This document shows, piece after piece, positions 1-12,501 of a stretch of DNA of 64,000 nt. The notes under the pieces are model-generated. The model saw only the letters and a program-made list of their open reading frames with translations, was not told the origin of the DNA and made no database searches. Within the stretch, counting starts at the first letter, position 1. Every line of letters starts with the position of its first letter. Where the stretch lies: positions 41,818,931-41,882,930 of the forward strand of contig NC_090128.1 in the NCBI RefSeq assembly GCF_040581485.1, given 5' to 3'. The position numbers were made by a program, and so were the translations under genes. The DNA comes from Linepithema humile (taxonomy: Eukaryota > Arthropoda > Insecta > Hymenoptera > Formicidae).

Positions 1-212
1 AACATGGCCTTAACGATTGTAATCGATGCAAAAATCGTTACAAATGTATCGAAATAATTCGATAGATGTGCAACGTTGCCAGACTTTAAGCAGTTAAAAT
101 CTAGTAACTTTTGAGAGAATTTAAGAACACGTATACACAAAACTAGATCTTGTGGATAGACTTCATTAAAATTAGTCTATGATTTTCAATACATTTTGAC
201 AGTCAAACAATT

Positions 213-363
213 ACAGCGTTTTCGAATAAACGGGGTTTGAACGATCTAGGGTTGATCAATCACTATTTTACTATAAATGCAAGTCTTTCATTGGTGGAGA
301 GGTTGCAATGACGTCATTAACCAATCTTGGGTCGTTCAAATCCTGTATAATCGAAAACGCTAT
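213..363. repeat. Imperfect inverted repeat (hairpin) in Harbinger 5' region
   Basis: The stretch beginning CAGCGTTTTCGA at 213 is mirrored by TCGAAAACGCTA ending near 363, with about 45-bp arms and a loop around 257-317. It lies just upstream of the Myb-like first exon. It could be a small MITE or a subterminal repeat of the Harbinger; no clear TSD was seen. Confidence 0.5.
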
Positions 364-417
364 TAGTCACAGAATTAAACACATTAGAAATAATAATAAT
401 TATAAAATAATTGGAAA

Positions 418-2432
418 ATGTCACAAGTCATATATAAGTAAGTATGTATTATAATATAAAATATATATATATATATATATATATAATAAAACATAATTAA
501 TTTTTATTTTACAGCAAAAAAACAAGAACTGCAAGAGCATCACAGTTACAGTTAACAAACATGGTTGATTATTTTTATTTAAACAAGGGTCTTGCGGAAG
601 GAAAGTTTCACGCTCTACATGGAAAAGAAGAAACTCAAGAAAAATGGACAGAATTAGCAAACGAATTGAATTCCTTTCAAGGAGCGACAAAAACAGTCGA
701 ACAATGGCAAGTGGTATGAAAAATTATATGCATATATATTTAGTATAAATACAAAATCTTACAAGTTCTGTATTAATATGTTGGTTTATTTACATATATG
801 GTTAAGGTTTGGAGAGACTTAAAAAGTCGCACTTCTCTAAAAGTAAAAGAATTGCGAAAGGCGAAGAGATTAACAGGGAATAAAGCTATCGCGCAACCTG
901 AATTGACAGAATTTGAGCAACGTATAATTGGAATAATAGGAGCCGAATATGTTGAAGGAAGTAAATATTGTGCAGATAGTATCCCTGATGAGGAGGTAAT
1001 TTTTATAAACTTTTAAAATCATGTTATGTATACAGCAATATGTTATATTTAATAAAAGTAGTAATTGTTTTTAAATATATAATACTTATTTGTCTATGTA
1101 TATAGAATTTGCTGGAAGAACTTGAACATGGAAATAATTCAGTTTTGTCGGAAATTCCACAAGTGATAAGCGTTTGTACAAATATTCCACACGAAATTTC
1201 TCAAGACTCGCAATATGTAAATGGTAAGAAACCTAATTTTTGTTTTTAAAATATGTTAATATGTTCTATGAAATTTGTACAAATTTTTTTCGGTTTTTTT
1301 TATAATAGCAATAAATAAATTCTAATAAAATTAACAATAATTATATAATGAGTAATTGTATAATGATACGTAATATATGTGCAGTAAAATAATAATAACT
1401 AAAGAGTATATAAAGTAATAACTAAGTGAATAAAAACATATTGTCATAATTTTTAAATATTTTATTATTATTAAATTTCAAAATTATTAAATTATTTGAT
1501 TTCTAATTGCTTAAGTTGTTTTTTAAACTATATAATACATAATTACTGTTGATGCAGATTATTTTCGAACTAACATATTAAAATATGAAATATTTGGAAA
1601 TTGTTCTTTCTTTTGCAGCTAATTCCTTGAATAATAATGACAAGGACTTAATTCTCGATGATGATTATTCATTTGATAACAATTTTTTATCAGGACATAA
1701 TGAAATTAAAAATTCTGATACTCACATTCAGAACCAAAACAATCAAAACCTCGCTAATTACGAATCAAGAAAGGCTTCAAAAACTGTTACATCTCTTAAG
1801 ACAAATAGAAATACCCCGTATCTTCCAACATCAAAAGCAAAATAGTCAAATAGTTCTTCACAAAATATTAATTTGCCCATTTCTTCAAATAGAGGTAACA
1901 TTAAAATCTATTTAGATTATAATTTTTTTTAATTTTTTTATTTTTTGACATTTATTTATAATTTTAATAACAGTACATAAAATTTATAAATATGTTTTAC
2001 ATCTCTTAATTTTATAGCTAATCGAGTTACACCGTCAGCATTGTATTCATCAAAGGAGCACTTCCAATCAATTGCTCAGAAGCAGGCTGTTGCTGAATTT
2101 GTAAGACAAAATTTTCAATTAGCGTAAAATGTGTGATTTTTTTTAAAACAAATTATGTAAAAATTTATGAAATATATTGAAATGTTTGCAGATGCATGCT
2201 AAATCTGCCAAAGTGCAAGCAGAGGCATCTAAAATGAGGTGCACTTGCAATGACTGAAATTGCACATGCTATACAAAAGTTGGCAGATACTGCTGCTGTA
2301 CAAGCTGTTAATGATAGTGAACGAATACGGGTTTTTCGAGAAACTTACAACAATCTTGGAAAATCTGTCGCCTACTTATCTGAACGAATAACTTTTGTGA
2401 TATATGGAGCTTATATAATGATATCGTTATAA
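418..2432 (+). CDS. Harbinger Myb/SANT-like DNA-binding protein, multi-exon
   Basis: The visible start is ATG 418 in a short exon (418-437) followed by GTAAGT. The next exons are about 515-713, 807-995, 1106-1223, 1619-1894, 2019-2100 and 2192-2432. Exon 2 encodes the N-terminal half of a trihelix/zeste-type Myb domain (LNKGLAEGKFHALHG, then EKWTELANELN); exon 3 continues with VWRDLKSRTSLKVKELRKAK. The middle is Asn/Ser-rich and low in complexity, and the C-terminus (IAHAIQKLADTAAVQ) looks helical. The last exon needs a frame change near 2235-2250 (SKMRCTCND-stop against MTEIAHAIQK), either a small splice or a frameshift. By analogy with known Harbingers it is the partner of the transposase at 3290-4797; its function is inferred from family and context. 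Confidence 0.65.
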
Positions 2433-3289
2433 ATTATGGAATAGGAGGTGTGATCTCTCTATTACAGCAAATTATTTAATATAATTAATAGTATTGCCAT
2501 TTAAGTTATGTTAGTTTTCATATTATAAAATTTTAATATATAATATTTTTTTGGAGACCAGTTCCTAGAGAATTGAAGACTGTGAATACCATTCTGCCAA
2601 ATGTGATTTGCTCTACCGTATACATTGTATTTTTATAACTATAAGTTAATTTATAGTATCTATAATAACTGTATTTATTCAATAATTTTTTTTATTTCAT
2701 TTTCAATGTAAAGTTATGCAATATTTATAACATTTGCAATGTTAAGTTTTGCAATATTAAATTTTAAGTTAAGTTTTAAGATAAGTTAAGTACCTTTTTT
2801 AAAATTCTATAAACATATACGTGAAAATAGCATACTAAAGATGTGATATTATCAAAGATATAATATTATGAATATGATATGAAAGAAATGTATAACATAG
2901 TAATGTATTTTTTGTAACAGATTTGTGTATTTTAATTTTTATATTCAAACCTGTGTATACATGTATGTTATTGTCGATTATATGCTAATAATATTTTTTA
3001 ATTGAGTAAAATTATTTGGCAATTTGTTAATTTTATTTGCTTTTTATTACACTATAGTGGATTGAAATAAATAAACAACTCATAATCATAATAAAAAAAT
3101 ATTTATATTTTTTTCTTATTTTTTTTTATAAATCATTCACGATTGAATACAATTTGCTATATTTTAACTAGTTGATAAACATTTTTATTATAGTATGCTA
3201 ACTCAAGTTTTAAAAAATTTCAGTCTTTTATTTTAAATTTACATTATACTTATATTATACATATATTATACATTATACATTGTGCAATT
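2433..3289. other. AT-rich spacer between the two Harbinger genes
   Basis: No coding sequence is recognisable. It should contain the 3' UTRs of the convergent Myb-like gene and transposase. It is very AT-rich, with many AATAAA-like hexamers. Confidence 0.6.
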
Positions 3290-4797
3290 TTATCTAGTAA
3301 ATCTTTCTGCTATTAAACGATCTTGAATGCGACGTGCAATAGCAAGAGGTCCACGAATATTATTATCCAAATTTATATCATGAGCATTATTACAATTTTC
3401 ATATATATGTTCGTTATCATTATACTCATCTAATAGATCATCATTAAATATGCCGTAATAATTCCGCATATTATGGAGGACTGCGCAAACGTTGATAATT
3501 CTTCCAGCAAAGCCAGGCTCATATTGCAAAACTCTGTGGCGAGACAGACATCTCCAGGTAGACTTCAAAACACCAAAGAGACGTTCAATACAATTTCTTG
3601 CGCTACATAATGCTTCGTTATATGCAAAACGTGGAGTTCCTTCCGGCTCTCGTGGCAAAAGAGTTAATAGCCACGGTTCTAACGGATAACCTGAATCACC
3701 TGTATAAATAAAATATTCTAGATTTATTTCAGCTCCGTTAAAAATTTTTTAATACATTTTAAATTCAACACAACATAAAATTTATGCATTAGAATAAACA
3801 GTAGAGTATAAAGTATTATGTCGACAATAAATCGACAAAATAAAAACTTTGTACAACAAACATCTTTAATAAAAAGTTAAGATTATATACCAATAAGATA
3901 TGTTTGTCGTTCACCACGATTGTACGCGCGTTCCATAACTCGTCGCGCAGCAGAAGCATTCCATATATATGCATCGTGTCGTGCTCCAGGGTATCTTGCA
4001 TTAACGTTGAGTATTTTTAAATTAGGGTCACATATCTAATAGATTAAGTTATTGAATGTCATTAATTGAAATATATAAAACACGTTTTGTATGAATCAAT
4101 GATTTAAATATTTACCATTTGCACATTCAATGAATGATATCAATGATGATTAATGTAGGCTTCTTCATGCTCTTTGGGAGCAAGGATCGCTATGTAAGTA
4201 CAGTCAATCGCTCCGATAGCTCCTTTAAACGGTTGACGTGCATTTTGAAATTTCATTCTTGCTAATTGCCTGGCTCCTGGAGTCATTGGAAATTGTACCC
4301 ATTGTCTAAATATTAATTCATTGATCGCATCTGTTACTTTGTGTATACATCTGTTAATCGATGTCTGGCTCATCGAAATGCCCCACTGTTCACCTACTGG
4401 ACGTTGAAAGCAGCCAGTTGCATAAAATCTTACTGCCGATAATACCTATAACATATAAAATATATATGAATATCATGAACTCAAATAAAGAAAAAGATAA
4501 GTATAATAAATGTAATAAAACAAAAATATTGTATATACAGTTACAAATTGTAATTTGTATTACTTGTTTTTCTACAGCCAAACCAGTGATCCTTGTCCGC
4601 TGTAATCGAGGTTCTAATGCATCGACAAGATCAAAAATTAAGTCCGGTGTTAAGCGGTACAACTCCCTAAATTCATTATTTGTCAAATCAAATGGATTTT
4701 CTGTTGTTCGCAACAATTGTCTCTCTACTCTTCGTTCAAGGTGTTGGACATGATCTTCCATCATTATTAAATTTAAAGTAAGATAGCCGAGAGCCAT
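3290..4797 (-). pseudogene. Harbinger (HARBI1-like) DDE transposase with an in-frame stop
   Basis: The gene reads from ATG 4797 downward in about four exons: 4797-4566 (MALGYLTLNLIMMEDHVQHL), 4447-4138, 4033-3893 and 3702-3290. DDE landmarks are visible: GAIDCTYIAI (first Asp), PGARHDAYIW (second Asp) and ARNCIERLFGVLK (catalytic Glu), with GDSGYPLEPWLLTL between the last two. That order and spacing identify the HARBI1/Harbinger nuclease family. A TGA at 4140-4142 falls inside the exon between the first and second Asp, where the reading otherwise continues on both sides, so this copy appears inactive unless it is a sequence error. The C-terminus is acidic and Asn-rich and ends RLIAERFTR. Confidence 0.8.
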
Positions 4798-5354
4798 CCT
4801 AAAATAAAAAATTATAAAATTGTTTTATCAGAGAAACTATTAACAGTTTAAATCGACTACAATACTATTTTTATTTTACATTGTTTATCTAAGATTGAGA
4901 TTATGTTTTTTTTTATTGTTTTATTCACTTTGAAAACTGAATATTGTATATGTCACTTAAATCTTTACTTTTAAACAAAAATGAAACACCCTGTATATAT
5001 ATGAAAGATAAAAGTTCAAGGCTTAAAGAATGGAAGTATTTACACTTACTTTCAATCCGTATTAGCTGTTTTTATCAATAACTTCTAACATTTTATTGTC
5101 ACATGTATTACATATATATGTATGCATTCCACACTAACGTATCACCGACTCACATCAACTATCGTTAATGGCTTAGCGAGACCTCCGGCATCGATCGCAA
5201 TCACATTGACACGGCTTCGATACTTTTCGGAATTTAACGATTCAAATATCGAGAATTGTCGATACCCACTAGTTACAGAATAACCTTTTGCGATTATCAT
5301 CGATATCGATAGTTAACGATAACGATTTTTGTCGTTAAAGAGTTACAGAATCCC
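4798..5354. other. Harbinger right terminal region
   Basis: Non-coding. It includes a run of ATCGAT/TCGTTA dyads at 5256-5340 and two GTTACAGAAT motifs (about 5273 and 5342), which look like subterminal repeats of the transposon. It ends directly against the BEN gene exon. Confidence 0.5.
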
Positions 5355-5399
5355 GGCACTGGGGACAAAGTTATGTTCGTCTGGAATAAAAAACATTAC

Positions 5400-5558
5400 G
5401 GGCGGTATTCATAGTCCGTTCTTATATTCAAGATCGTCTTAAGCACGAACTTATATTCGCTCTCTTCGTCAGACACAATCTATGTGTGACGAAGAGAGCG
5501 AATATAAGTCCGTGCTTAAGACGATTTTAAATATAAGAACGGACTATGAATACCGCCC
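5400..5558. mobile_element. 159-bp MITE inside the BEN gene exon
   Basis: The element starts GGGCGGTATTCATAGTCC and ends with the inverted form GGACTATGAATACCGCCC; arms of about 70 bp make nearly the whole element palindromic. TAC is present on both sides (5397-5399 and 5559-5561), fitting a 3-bp TSD. Removing element plus TAC restores continuous coding. A related GGTATTCATAGTC end lies near 32498. Confidence 0.85.
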
Positions 5559-5663
5559 TACGACGGATCCGTCATCATGAGATCAGGTAAAAAATTAACA
5601 TGTTAATTAAGACTATATGCATAAAATTTCAAAATATAATAAATAAATATTTTAATGTTTTTT

Positions 5664-6195
5664 GTTGTTTTAACCATCTTAAATATGTAATAGTCTATAA
5701 AATTATAAAAATTTTTAACATTTTCTGGATATCAAACATTAAATATGTAATAAAATTTATACAGAATATTAAGGCGACAGAATAAGGCGACAATTGTATC
5801 TGCCTTTGGATATCTATCATCCAGCCATCTCCTAGCACAAAATATTTCTCGTTACTTTGCCCATGAACATAAATAATGTATGGCTGGATGTGCAACCCTT
5901 CTCAACTCAATCATAGATTATATATTTAACTGTTTATTTATATATATGTACTTCTTATTCAAATTCATATGTATGTAATCAGTACTTTAATGCAGGTATC
6001 CTTCGACTATATTTATGCCAAACAGCATGAAGATTCATTAATAAATTCTATTTTTTTCCAATTCTCTCAGGTGTTGCTTAGGAGTAACATGGTGTTTCAA
6101 AGGGTTTATGTTCGATATCCAAAAAATGTTAAAAATTTTTATAATTTTATAGACTATATAGACTATATATAGACTATTACACATTTAAAGTGAAA
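5664..6195. repeat. Foldback element in BEN gene intron
   Basis: Inverted arms of about 80 bp (around 5664-5750 and 6103-6193; TAAAATTATAAAAATTTTTA in one and its complement in the other) enclose about 350 bp that includes a short hairpin on ATGGCTGGATG. No transposase is visible. Confidence 0.5.
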
Positions 6196-6478
6196 CATTA
6201 TTATTTACATATATGTTATAGATGATGAAACAAAAATTGACGAGAAAATAAAAATGTTGAAAGCTGAAGAAAAAAATAAACGCGCGTCAAAAAGTAAATG
6301 CAATAAATCGGAAGCATCGAAAGTAATAGATCAGTCTGAATTGGGCTCTAGTCGTAAAAAAGCATCTGTAAAAAGGTGGTCGCCAGAGACTAAACTCTTG
6401 TCGGGCGAGAATAAAAAACCACGAAATGTTTTATTGAAAGGGAATGGAGCCGTAAGTATTTTCAATATATATTAAATC

Positions 6479-6726
6479 CAGGGCTGGGCAAAATGTATTT
6501 CAAATTGTATTTCAAATACAATAAAATATTTGAAATACAAAATGTACAAAGCTAACACAATCTTGGTATTTAAATTATAAAATACAAAATACTTTTAATT
6601 TTTAATTTTCGATTTAAAATACAAAAATTTTGTATTTTAAATTAAAAAATTGAAGATATTTTGCAATAAATACTAAAATTGTTAGTATTTTGTATTTTGT
6701 ATTTCAAATGTGTTTGCCCAGCCCTG
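6479..6726. mobile_element. hAT-type MITE in BEN gene intron
   Basis: The 248-bp element begins CAGGGCTGGGCAAA and ends TTTGCCCAGCCCTG, exact 14-bp terminal inverted repeats. It is flanked by the perfect 8-bp TSD ATTAAATC (6471-6478 and 6727-6734). The interior is a series of AAATACAAAAT dyads. It lies 27 bp after a splice donor. Confidence 0.92.
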
Positions 6727-8279
6727 ATTAAATCATATATATTAAAATTTTTACTTTGTTTCTTTAATATACATATCCCTATATCTCTTAAAATGTAATG
6801 AAATTATGACTCTTTTTTCAGAAAAGCAATAAAAGTGCAAATTGGCAGGAGAAACTTTCTTCGGCAATGCAGGCTCAAGTTTCAAAAGTGATCGATATCC
6901 AAAAGAAAGAAAAATCGATCAGCATCGAAAACAGTAACCTAAGTAGTTCTCCCGATTCGAAAAATGCTTCGTGGTCAGAAGATGAGTCAAACAGGGAATT
7001 AACAACTCCCGAAAAAATCGCAAAAAAAAAGGTAATTATATTTTATGAATATTTTACATATTAATTGCTATTCATCAAACTGAATCAGTATAATACTCTC
7101 TGATTATCATTTCAGCATTATGCACAGCAGAAGCAATCAGATATCGCGGCATTAATGAAAATAGCGTCAAACGCACCAGTTTTGGAGCCGCGGAAAAAAT
7201 CTGAGTTACCAGCACTTAAAAAAAATGAGACCAAAGAGCTTTCAAGAAATTATTATTCAATAGTAGATGACGAAAATAAGGATTTGCGACAGGATCTAGG
7301 TATGGCATTTTTTAATTATAGAAATTTTAGAAAAGAATAAATTTTAACTATTGGAAAATATTAAAAAATTATTAGTGAGGATTATTTATTGATGAATATA
7401 TTTGAATAAATAACTTTACTTAAAAAAATAATATACTGTAATACTGTAATAATATACTTGTATTTTAATGTGTTATCACTTTCAGAATCAAAAATCAAAA
7501 ATATAAAGGCAAAAGAAACTACTAATAAGATTATGGATGATGATGAATATAATGATGATGATTACCCATCAACTACAGTTGACGAGCGTAATCTGCAATC
7601 TAACGACCAATTATTAGGACAAAATTCGCCAGGCGATAAGGTAAAATAATACAGTTCCTATGCCTTTAATAAGATTCCTAAATGTTTTCTAAACGCAATT
7701 TTACATTAAAAAAAGCATATCTTGAAATTGTGATCATATATATTGCAATCTTAAGAATAATATTTGATATTGAAAAAATAACATTTATGATAGTAAATAT
7801 TACTAATATTTTACAGATGGTCTTACTGCAGGATGGGGTGTTCTGCAATGAACGCGTTTTGGAAGTCGCATTGAGTTCGTCGCACAAGGCGAGCCATATT
7901 GTCCGCCGCCTAATTGTAGGCGTATTTAAGCTTGAGAGCTTAAAGAACTGCACATTCACGGGCGCAAGTCACCGCGGAGTGCATGAAAACAAAGACGACA
8001 TCACTTGTTTAAACTTGCACGCAAGAAATAGTATCATTGGTTAGTAATGTATATTTATTCTTCAATTATGCCACAATTATTATTTCCGTATTTATATAGC
8101 GATAAAATGTTATATATTTATGTATAAAAATTATGTTTTTGTTTACAGATTATGCAATGAAATTGGCAAAAAGAAAAGGGTGGGTAACACAATCTATCAA
8201 GGAACTAAATACCGCGATGTCACAAAAACTGGGCGAAATAAAAAGAGAGCTGAAAAACACTGATGCCCAAAACAAGTAA

Positions 8280-8600
8280 TTTTTTTGAACGGGTGTTTGT
8301 GCTCATTTCGTTTTTTAAAATTAAAAAAATTTTTTTTTTTTATTAATCTACTATGAGATTTAAAATTATTTAAGTTGCTTAAAATTAAAAAAAGACAACC
8401 TCTATTACGTTACGTAAAATTAAAACATAATTTATTAAATATATTTATTAATGTTACAAAATTAAAAAAAAAGGACTTTTTATTTTTTTGTACTGGTAAA
8501 AAATATTGATTGACTGCTATAAAAATTTTGATGGTTTTTGTAAACTTTATCAAGGTTTAATAAATAAAGTTTTTCCTTTTCATGAATACTGTTTCATTAT
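8280..8600 (+). terminator. BEN gene 3' UTR with poly(A) signals
   Basis: AT-rich sequence after the stop at 8277-8279. Overlapping AATAAA hexamers at 8559-8568 are the best poly(A) signal candidates. No other gene was seen. Confidence 0.5.
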
Positions 8601-8811
8601 TTATTAATTTTTAACCTGATACATGGCCGTATATGGCAGTGTACAATCATATACAGCCATATATACTTGTATACAACCGTGAATAATTGTGCATGGGCGT
8701 ATATGATTGTACATGACCATGTCAGGTCAAAATCCATACATAGACATGTATGGAGTCTCCACACATGAATATGTATTCTTATGTATGATCAAGCATGGGC
8801 ATTTTTTCCCG
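8601..8811. repeat. Repeat rich in CATG/GTATATG words
   Basis: Short diverged units of the type catgNNcgtatatg recur at 8610-8770, bounded by an inverted pair ACCTGATACATGG (8613) and CCATGTCAGGT (about 8718). The right edge, GGGCATTTTTTCCCGGG (8797-8813), abuts the broken end of the Pao element. The family is not identified. Confidence 0.4.
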
Positions 8812-10819
8812 GGTTGGCAATTGTCCCCTTGAAAGCGCGTCGGCTGGGTTATTCCTGGATCTAACGTATCGCCAAATTTGAGAGTCGGTGAGATTTTGGA
8901 TTTGAGCAACGCGATGTGACACGTATGGCTTTAAAAGATGAGGTGAAGTTTTTATCCAGTGCAAAACAATATTCGAATCGCTCCATAATATTACTTTGCT
9001 AAATGAGAGATTTATAGCCTCGCGTGTTTCATGATATAGTTTAGCTAATAGAAGCGCGCCGCATAATTCGAGACGAGGTGTCGTCACGTTTTTCAATGGT
9101 GCAACTCGAGATTTAGCGCATAAAAGGCTACAAAGTATATTGTTATGTAAGTTGCTTGAACGAATGTAGATGCACGCGCCGTAACCTACGTTGCTCGCGT
9201 CACAAAAGCCATGAATTTGTACGTCGGTGTGTTTAGAAATTAATATTGAACGGTCGACAGATAATTCATTAATCAAATTCAATTGTGTTGTGAATTCGTT
9301 CCATTTAGTATGTATGTTCGCGGGAATTGATTTATCCCAATCGAGTTTGCATTGCCATAATTCTTGCATTAATTTTTTAGCGTATAATATGACCGGCCCT
9401 AAGAAACCCAAAGGATCGAAAATCTTCGCAATTTCGGAAAGAACGATCCGCTTCGTGATTCTTTCGGTGTGATTAATCGAATGGACTGAATAAGATAATA
9501 CATCGTTACGCGCGCGCCATGTAACGCCTAGTGTTTTCAATGGATTGTCTTTGTCAAGTGCGATATTTGCATTTACATTTTTAGATTCCAAATCGTTAAT
9601 AATCTGTCTTTCATTTGAGGCCCATTGTCGAATGTTGAATCCGCCTCGGGAAAGTATTGCTATTATTTCGTTCCTTAATCTACGAGCTTCACTAATTGTG
9701 CTTGTACCCGTTAACAAATCGTCTACATATAAATGCGTTTTGAGAACTTTAGAGGCAATGAGATATTCCTTGCATTCGTCGTCTGCTAATTTATGAATTG
9801 TACGTATGGCGAGATACGGGGATGATGATACGCCGAAGGTGAGAGTTTTAAGCTGAAAAGTTTTAATTTGATCTCCTTGACGCCAAAGTATACGCTGATA
9901 TATTTGATCGTTCTCATGCAGTAGTATCTGCCGATACATTTTCTCGATGTCCGCTGTAAGAACGTATTTATAGGTGCAAAATCTGAGTAAATGCACGAAT
10001 AGATTGTCTTGTATCGTGGATCCTACCAATAATATGTCATTTAATGATGTACCATTATTTGTTTTTATCAGCAAAAGCTGACGCGTCGAATACTACGCGG
10101 ACTTTGATGGTGTTGCTTGCGGCCTTTATTACTGCGTGATGCGGCATGTAAAATCCGTTGTCGTGTGGTTCGTTTATCAGAGACATGTGATCTAGATCTA
10201 TGTATTCTTGTATGATTTGTGAATAGACTGTCTTCAATTCCGGGTCAGATTTGAGTTTTCGTTCGAGAGAATGTAATCGTTTGAGAGCGATAGAGCGCGA
10301 TTCACCGAGCCGATTATTTCCTTCGCGGAATGGCAGTTGGACTACATAACGTCCATTGTTGTTTCGAGTAACGTTTTTTATGAAATGTGTTTCACAATCA
10401 AGTTCGTCTGTGGATCTAGTTTTATCTGTTGTTATTTCCTCGATTGTCCAACATTTAGTGATTTGTTGTTCTAAATTAGTCAACGAGCATATGTTGATTT
10501 TTTTATAAAATGACGCGCTTTCGCCTGCTACGACCCAACCAAACCGTGTTTTTTGTAAATACAAATCATGGTCCTTATGAGATAGATTTATTTGACCTAT
10601 TGAAAATAATGATAATGTTGCTCTAGCACCGATCAATAGATCGACCAAACGCGATACGTGGAACTCTGGATCGGCTAATTTGATATTAGATGGTATTTTG
10701 ACGGAATCTCGCGGAAATATTTTGGACGGAACGAAATCTGATATTGTTGGAATCGATAGAGCTGTTAATTTTTTACTGAATTCATTGTGCAATGATTGAA
10801 TGGTTGAATTGGACAACAC
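8779..10819 (-). pseudogene. Pao reverse transcriptase and RNase H, truncated
   Basis: Two overlapping reading frames (10819-10055 and 10074-8779) meet near 10055-10080, where a frameshift splits the RT fingers (VRVVFDASA lies just before it). The second frame carries YVLTADIEKMYRQI, LYVDDLLTG (YVDD catalytic motif) and an RNase H-like section (IHGFCDASNVGYGACIYIRS, then WSDSNIVLHWIK). It ends NPADALSRGQLP and runs into repeat sequence. No integrase remains. Confidence 0.85.
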
Positions 10820-11390
10820 CTTTTGATATTGTATTCATAGAATTAATTGTGTCGATCGGTAAGGCGCATGAAGTAACAGAAAGTCTTAATTCTCTCACTA
10901 ATCGTTCAGAAATAAAGTTAGCTGTAGCGCATGTGTCTAGTAGTGCTCGACATTTTACTAAATGGCATTCGCGATTCCGTACAAATACCGTGGCGGTCGT
11001 CATTAATTGAGGTATAAACGCGGGTGAGATCGTAGCAAGACAGATTGTATTATCGTTCGATATCTCTGCTAGTCATTTAGATTTTTCAGTTTTCGTTTCA
11101 GTAGCGTCAGTTTTTGTTGTTGTAACTGGATGTCTATCAAGATGTAAGAGGGTGTTATGCCATCTTTGACATATGGTACAAGTAGTATAAACACAGGGAA
11201 CGCCTCTATGGGAACGCATACAATTGAAACAGAGCTTTGCGTTTTTTATGACCTCGATGCGTTCGGGTACACTCATTTTTTTGAATTTGTCGCACTTAAA
11301 TAACTGATGTTGTTTAACCTTGCAAACTACGCAATTGTTAGCCGCGTTAACTATAAATGTTTTATTAGACGTTCGCCTCTTTTTTGCCAA
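10782..11390 (-). pseudogene. Pao zinc-knuckle and aspartic protease region
   Basis: Frame 11390-11073 has Cys/His-rich segments (CVVCKVKQHQLFKC and CFNCMRSHRGVPC) typical of Pao gag C-termini. Frame 11003-10782 has CRALLDTCATANFISERL, in the place of the DTG/DSG-type aspartic protease motif. The two frames are separated by a break near 11003-11073. Confidence 0.75.
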
Positions 11391-11522
11391 AGACGATTTC
11401 TTGTTATCTTCCCGTTTGAAAGCTTCTGTTCGACTACGTTTCGAAACTCGAACTGCAGTTTTATATAGATATTCGTATAACTCGTCGATTTTCGGAAATT
11501 CGTCTCGGCTAAGCGACTCTTC

Positions 11523-12359
11523 CTATTTTTCTGCGATGTTTCTAGGTAATTTACTCTCTAATAAGTTTACGAGTATTTCAGACCCGACGTTAATTCCCAA
11601 CGCAGCCAGCGATGCGACGTGTTGCTGTGCATCGTCGGCGAGTCTTGACAGACCGTCTGTCGTTTTCCTTTCTAAAGTAGGCAGATTTAATAGTGACGAT
11701 AAATGTCGTGAAATTAAGATTTGTTTGACTTCTATGCACGTTTCAAAAGTTCCCACGTTTTGGCGTTGTCCCACGTAATGTCCCACGTAATTCGAGCCTA
11801 TAATTGATAGAATTTTTATTTTATTAGCGGCTTCACCCGTTAATGCTGATTGCAAATATTGCAGTTTTTCTATATCAGATAAATCTGTGCGGATATCTAT
11901 CATTGCGAGAAAGGTATTTTTAAATGATAGCCAGTTCTCGTATCGACCATTGAAATTAGGTAAAGAGACTTCTGGCAATTTTATTCGTGGTCTCGTGACG
12001 ACGATGACATTCGCGTTGTTATGTTGAATTGTGTCATTAGATGAACCAGCTACCGCGTTAGAAGGACCAGCGACCGCATTAGAAGTATTAGAACTTGTTA
12101 GTTCTTCGATTTTGCCAGCGAGCAAATAGTATCTTTCTTGTATGTGTGCGAATTCATCAGTATGGCTATCACTCGGATCTAGTAATATAAGTTCGTCATT
12201 GTATTCTTCGTAAGCATGATAAAGTTCAGTAACACGTATAATGCGTAATTTTAGCGCGGATTTATCATATCGACCCTTTTGTAATAACTTCGATAAATTA
12301 AATATTTGTGCCTTTAAAGATGTTCGTTTCTGTATCAAAAGTTTAGCTTTATCGGCCAT
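11523..12359 (-). pseudogene. Pao gag polyprotein (DUF1759-type)
   Basis: 278 codons from ATG 12359. The N-terminus is helical (MADKAKLLIQKRTSLKAQIF); the centre has LPEVSLPNFNGRYENWLSFK, a hallmark of BEL/Pao gag. The frame ends ESKLPRNIAEK at a stop near 11523; downstream coding continues in pieces. It forms the particle in intact elements; this copy is part of a truncated element. Confidence 0.8.
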
Positions 12360-12501
12360 TGTATGCCCTTTTTTTTTAAATGATAAGGGATGAAAGAAAT
12401 CGCTTGATCGACAATCAAATAAATACGTCGAATGTACTTGCCGTTAACCTTTATATTTCGTCGTATAGTCTGTCCTTCAGCTTCGCTTTCTTTTGTCGTT
12501 T

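Larger units (their letters stand above)
1..5354. mobile_element. PIF/Harbinger DNA transposon, left end outside window
   Basis: Two divergent genes typical of animal Harbinger elements lie side by side: a Myb/SANT-like DNA-binding protein (+, 418-2432) and a HARBI1-type DDE nuclease (-, 3290-4797). In this superfamily the Myb-like protein brings the nuclease to the element ends and insertion usually duplicates 3 bp (TWA). The right end is taken as the GTTACAGAATCCC stretch at about 5342-5354, because the BEN gene coding sequence begins just after it and a MITE at 49009-49155 ends in a similar GGGATTCTATAAC. No matching left terminus is visible, so the element starts before base 1. Both genes show breaks, so this copy is probably not autonomous. 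Confidence 0.75.
5357..8279 (+). pseudogene. BEN-domain gene, 3' exons, first visible exon disrupted
   Basis: Exons are about 5357-5587 (interrupted by a MITE), 6222-6451, 6822-7031, 7116-7299, 7486-7640, 7817-8039 and 8149-8279, with canonical GT-AG borders and consistent phases. The first visible exon encodes GDKVMFVWNKKHY, then DGSVIMRS after the MITE. The middle is charged and low in complexity, with Lys/Ser-rich and Asp-rich stretches. The last two exons carry the BEN domain (GVFCNERVLEVALSSSHKA, then IVRRLIVGVFKLESLKN). BEN domains bind DNA or chromatin adaptors, so a nuclear regulatory role is inferred. The 5' exons would lie beyond the Harbinger to the left. The MITE adds a TAG seven codons after the TAC junction, so the allele is probably null unless another promoter or exon is used. 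Confidence 0.75.

Noticed and set aside
8727..8909. 60-codon ORF at the Pao truncation point
   Set aside because: A shadow in another frame, overlapping the repeat and the RNase H end.
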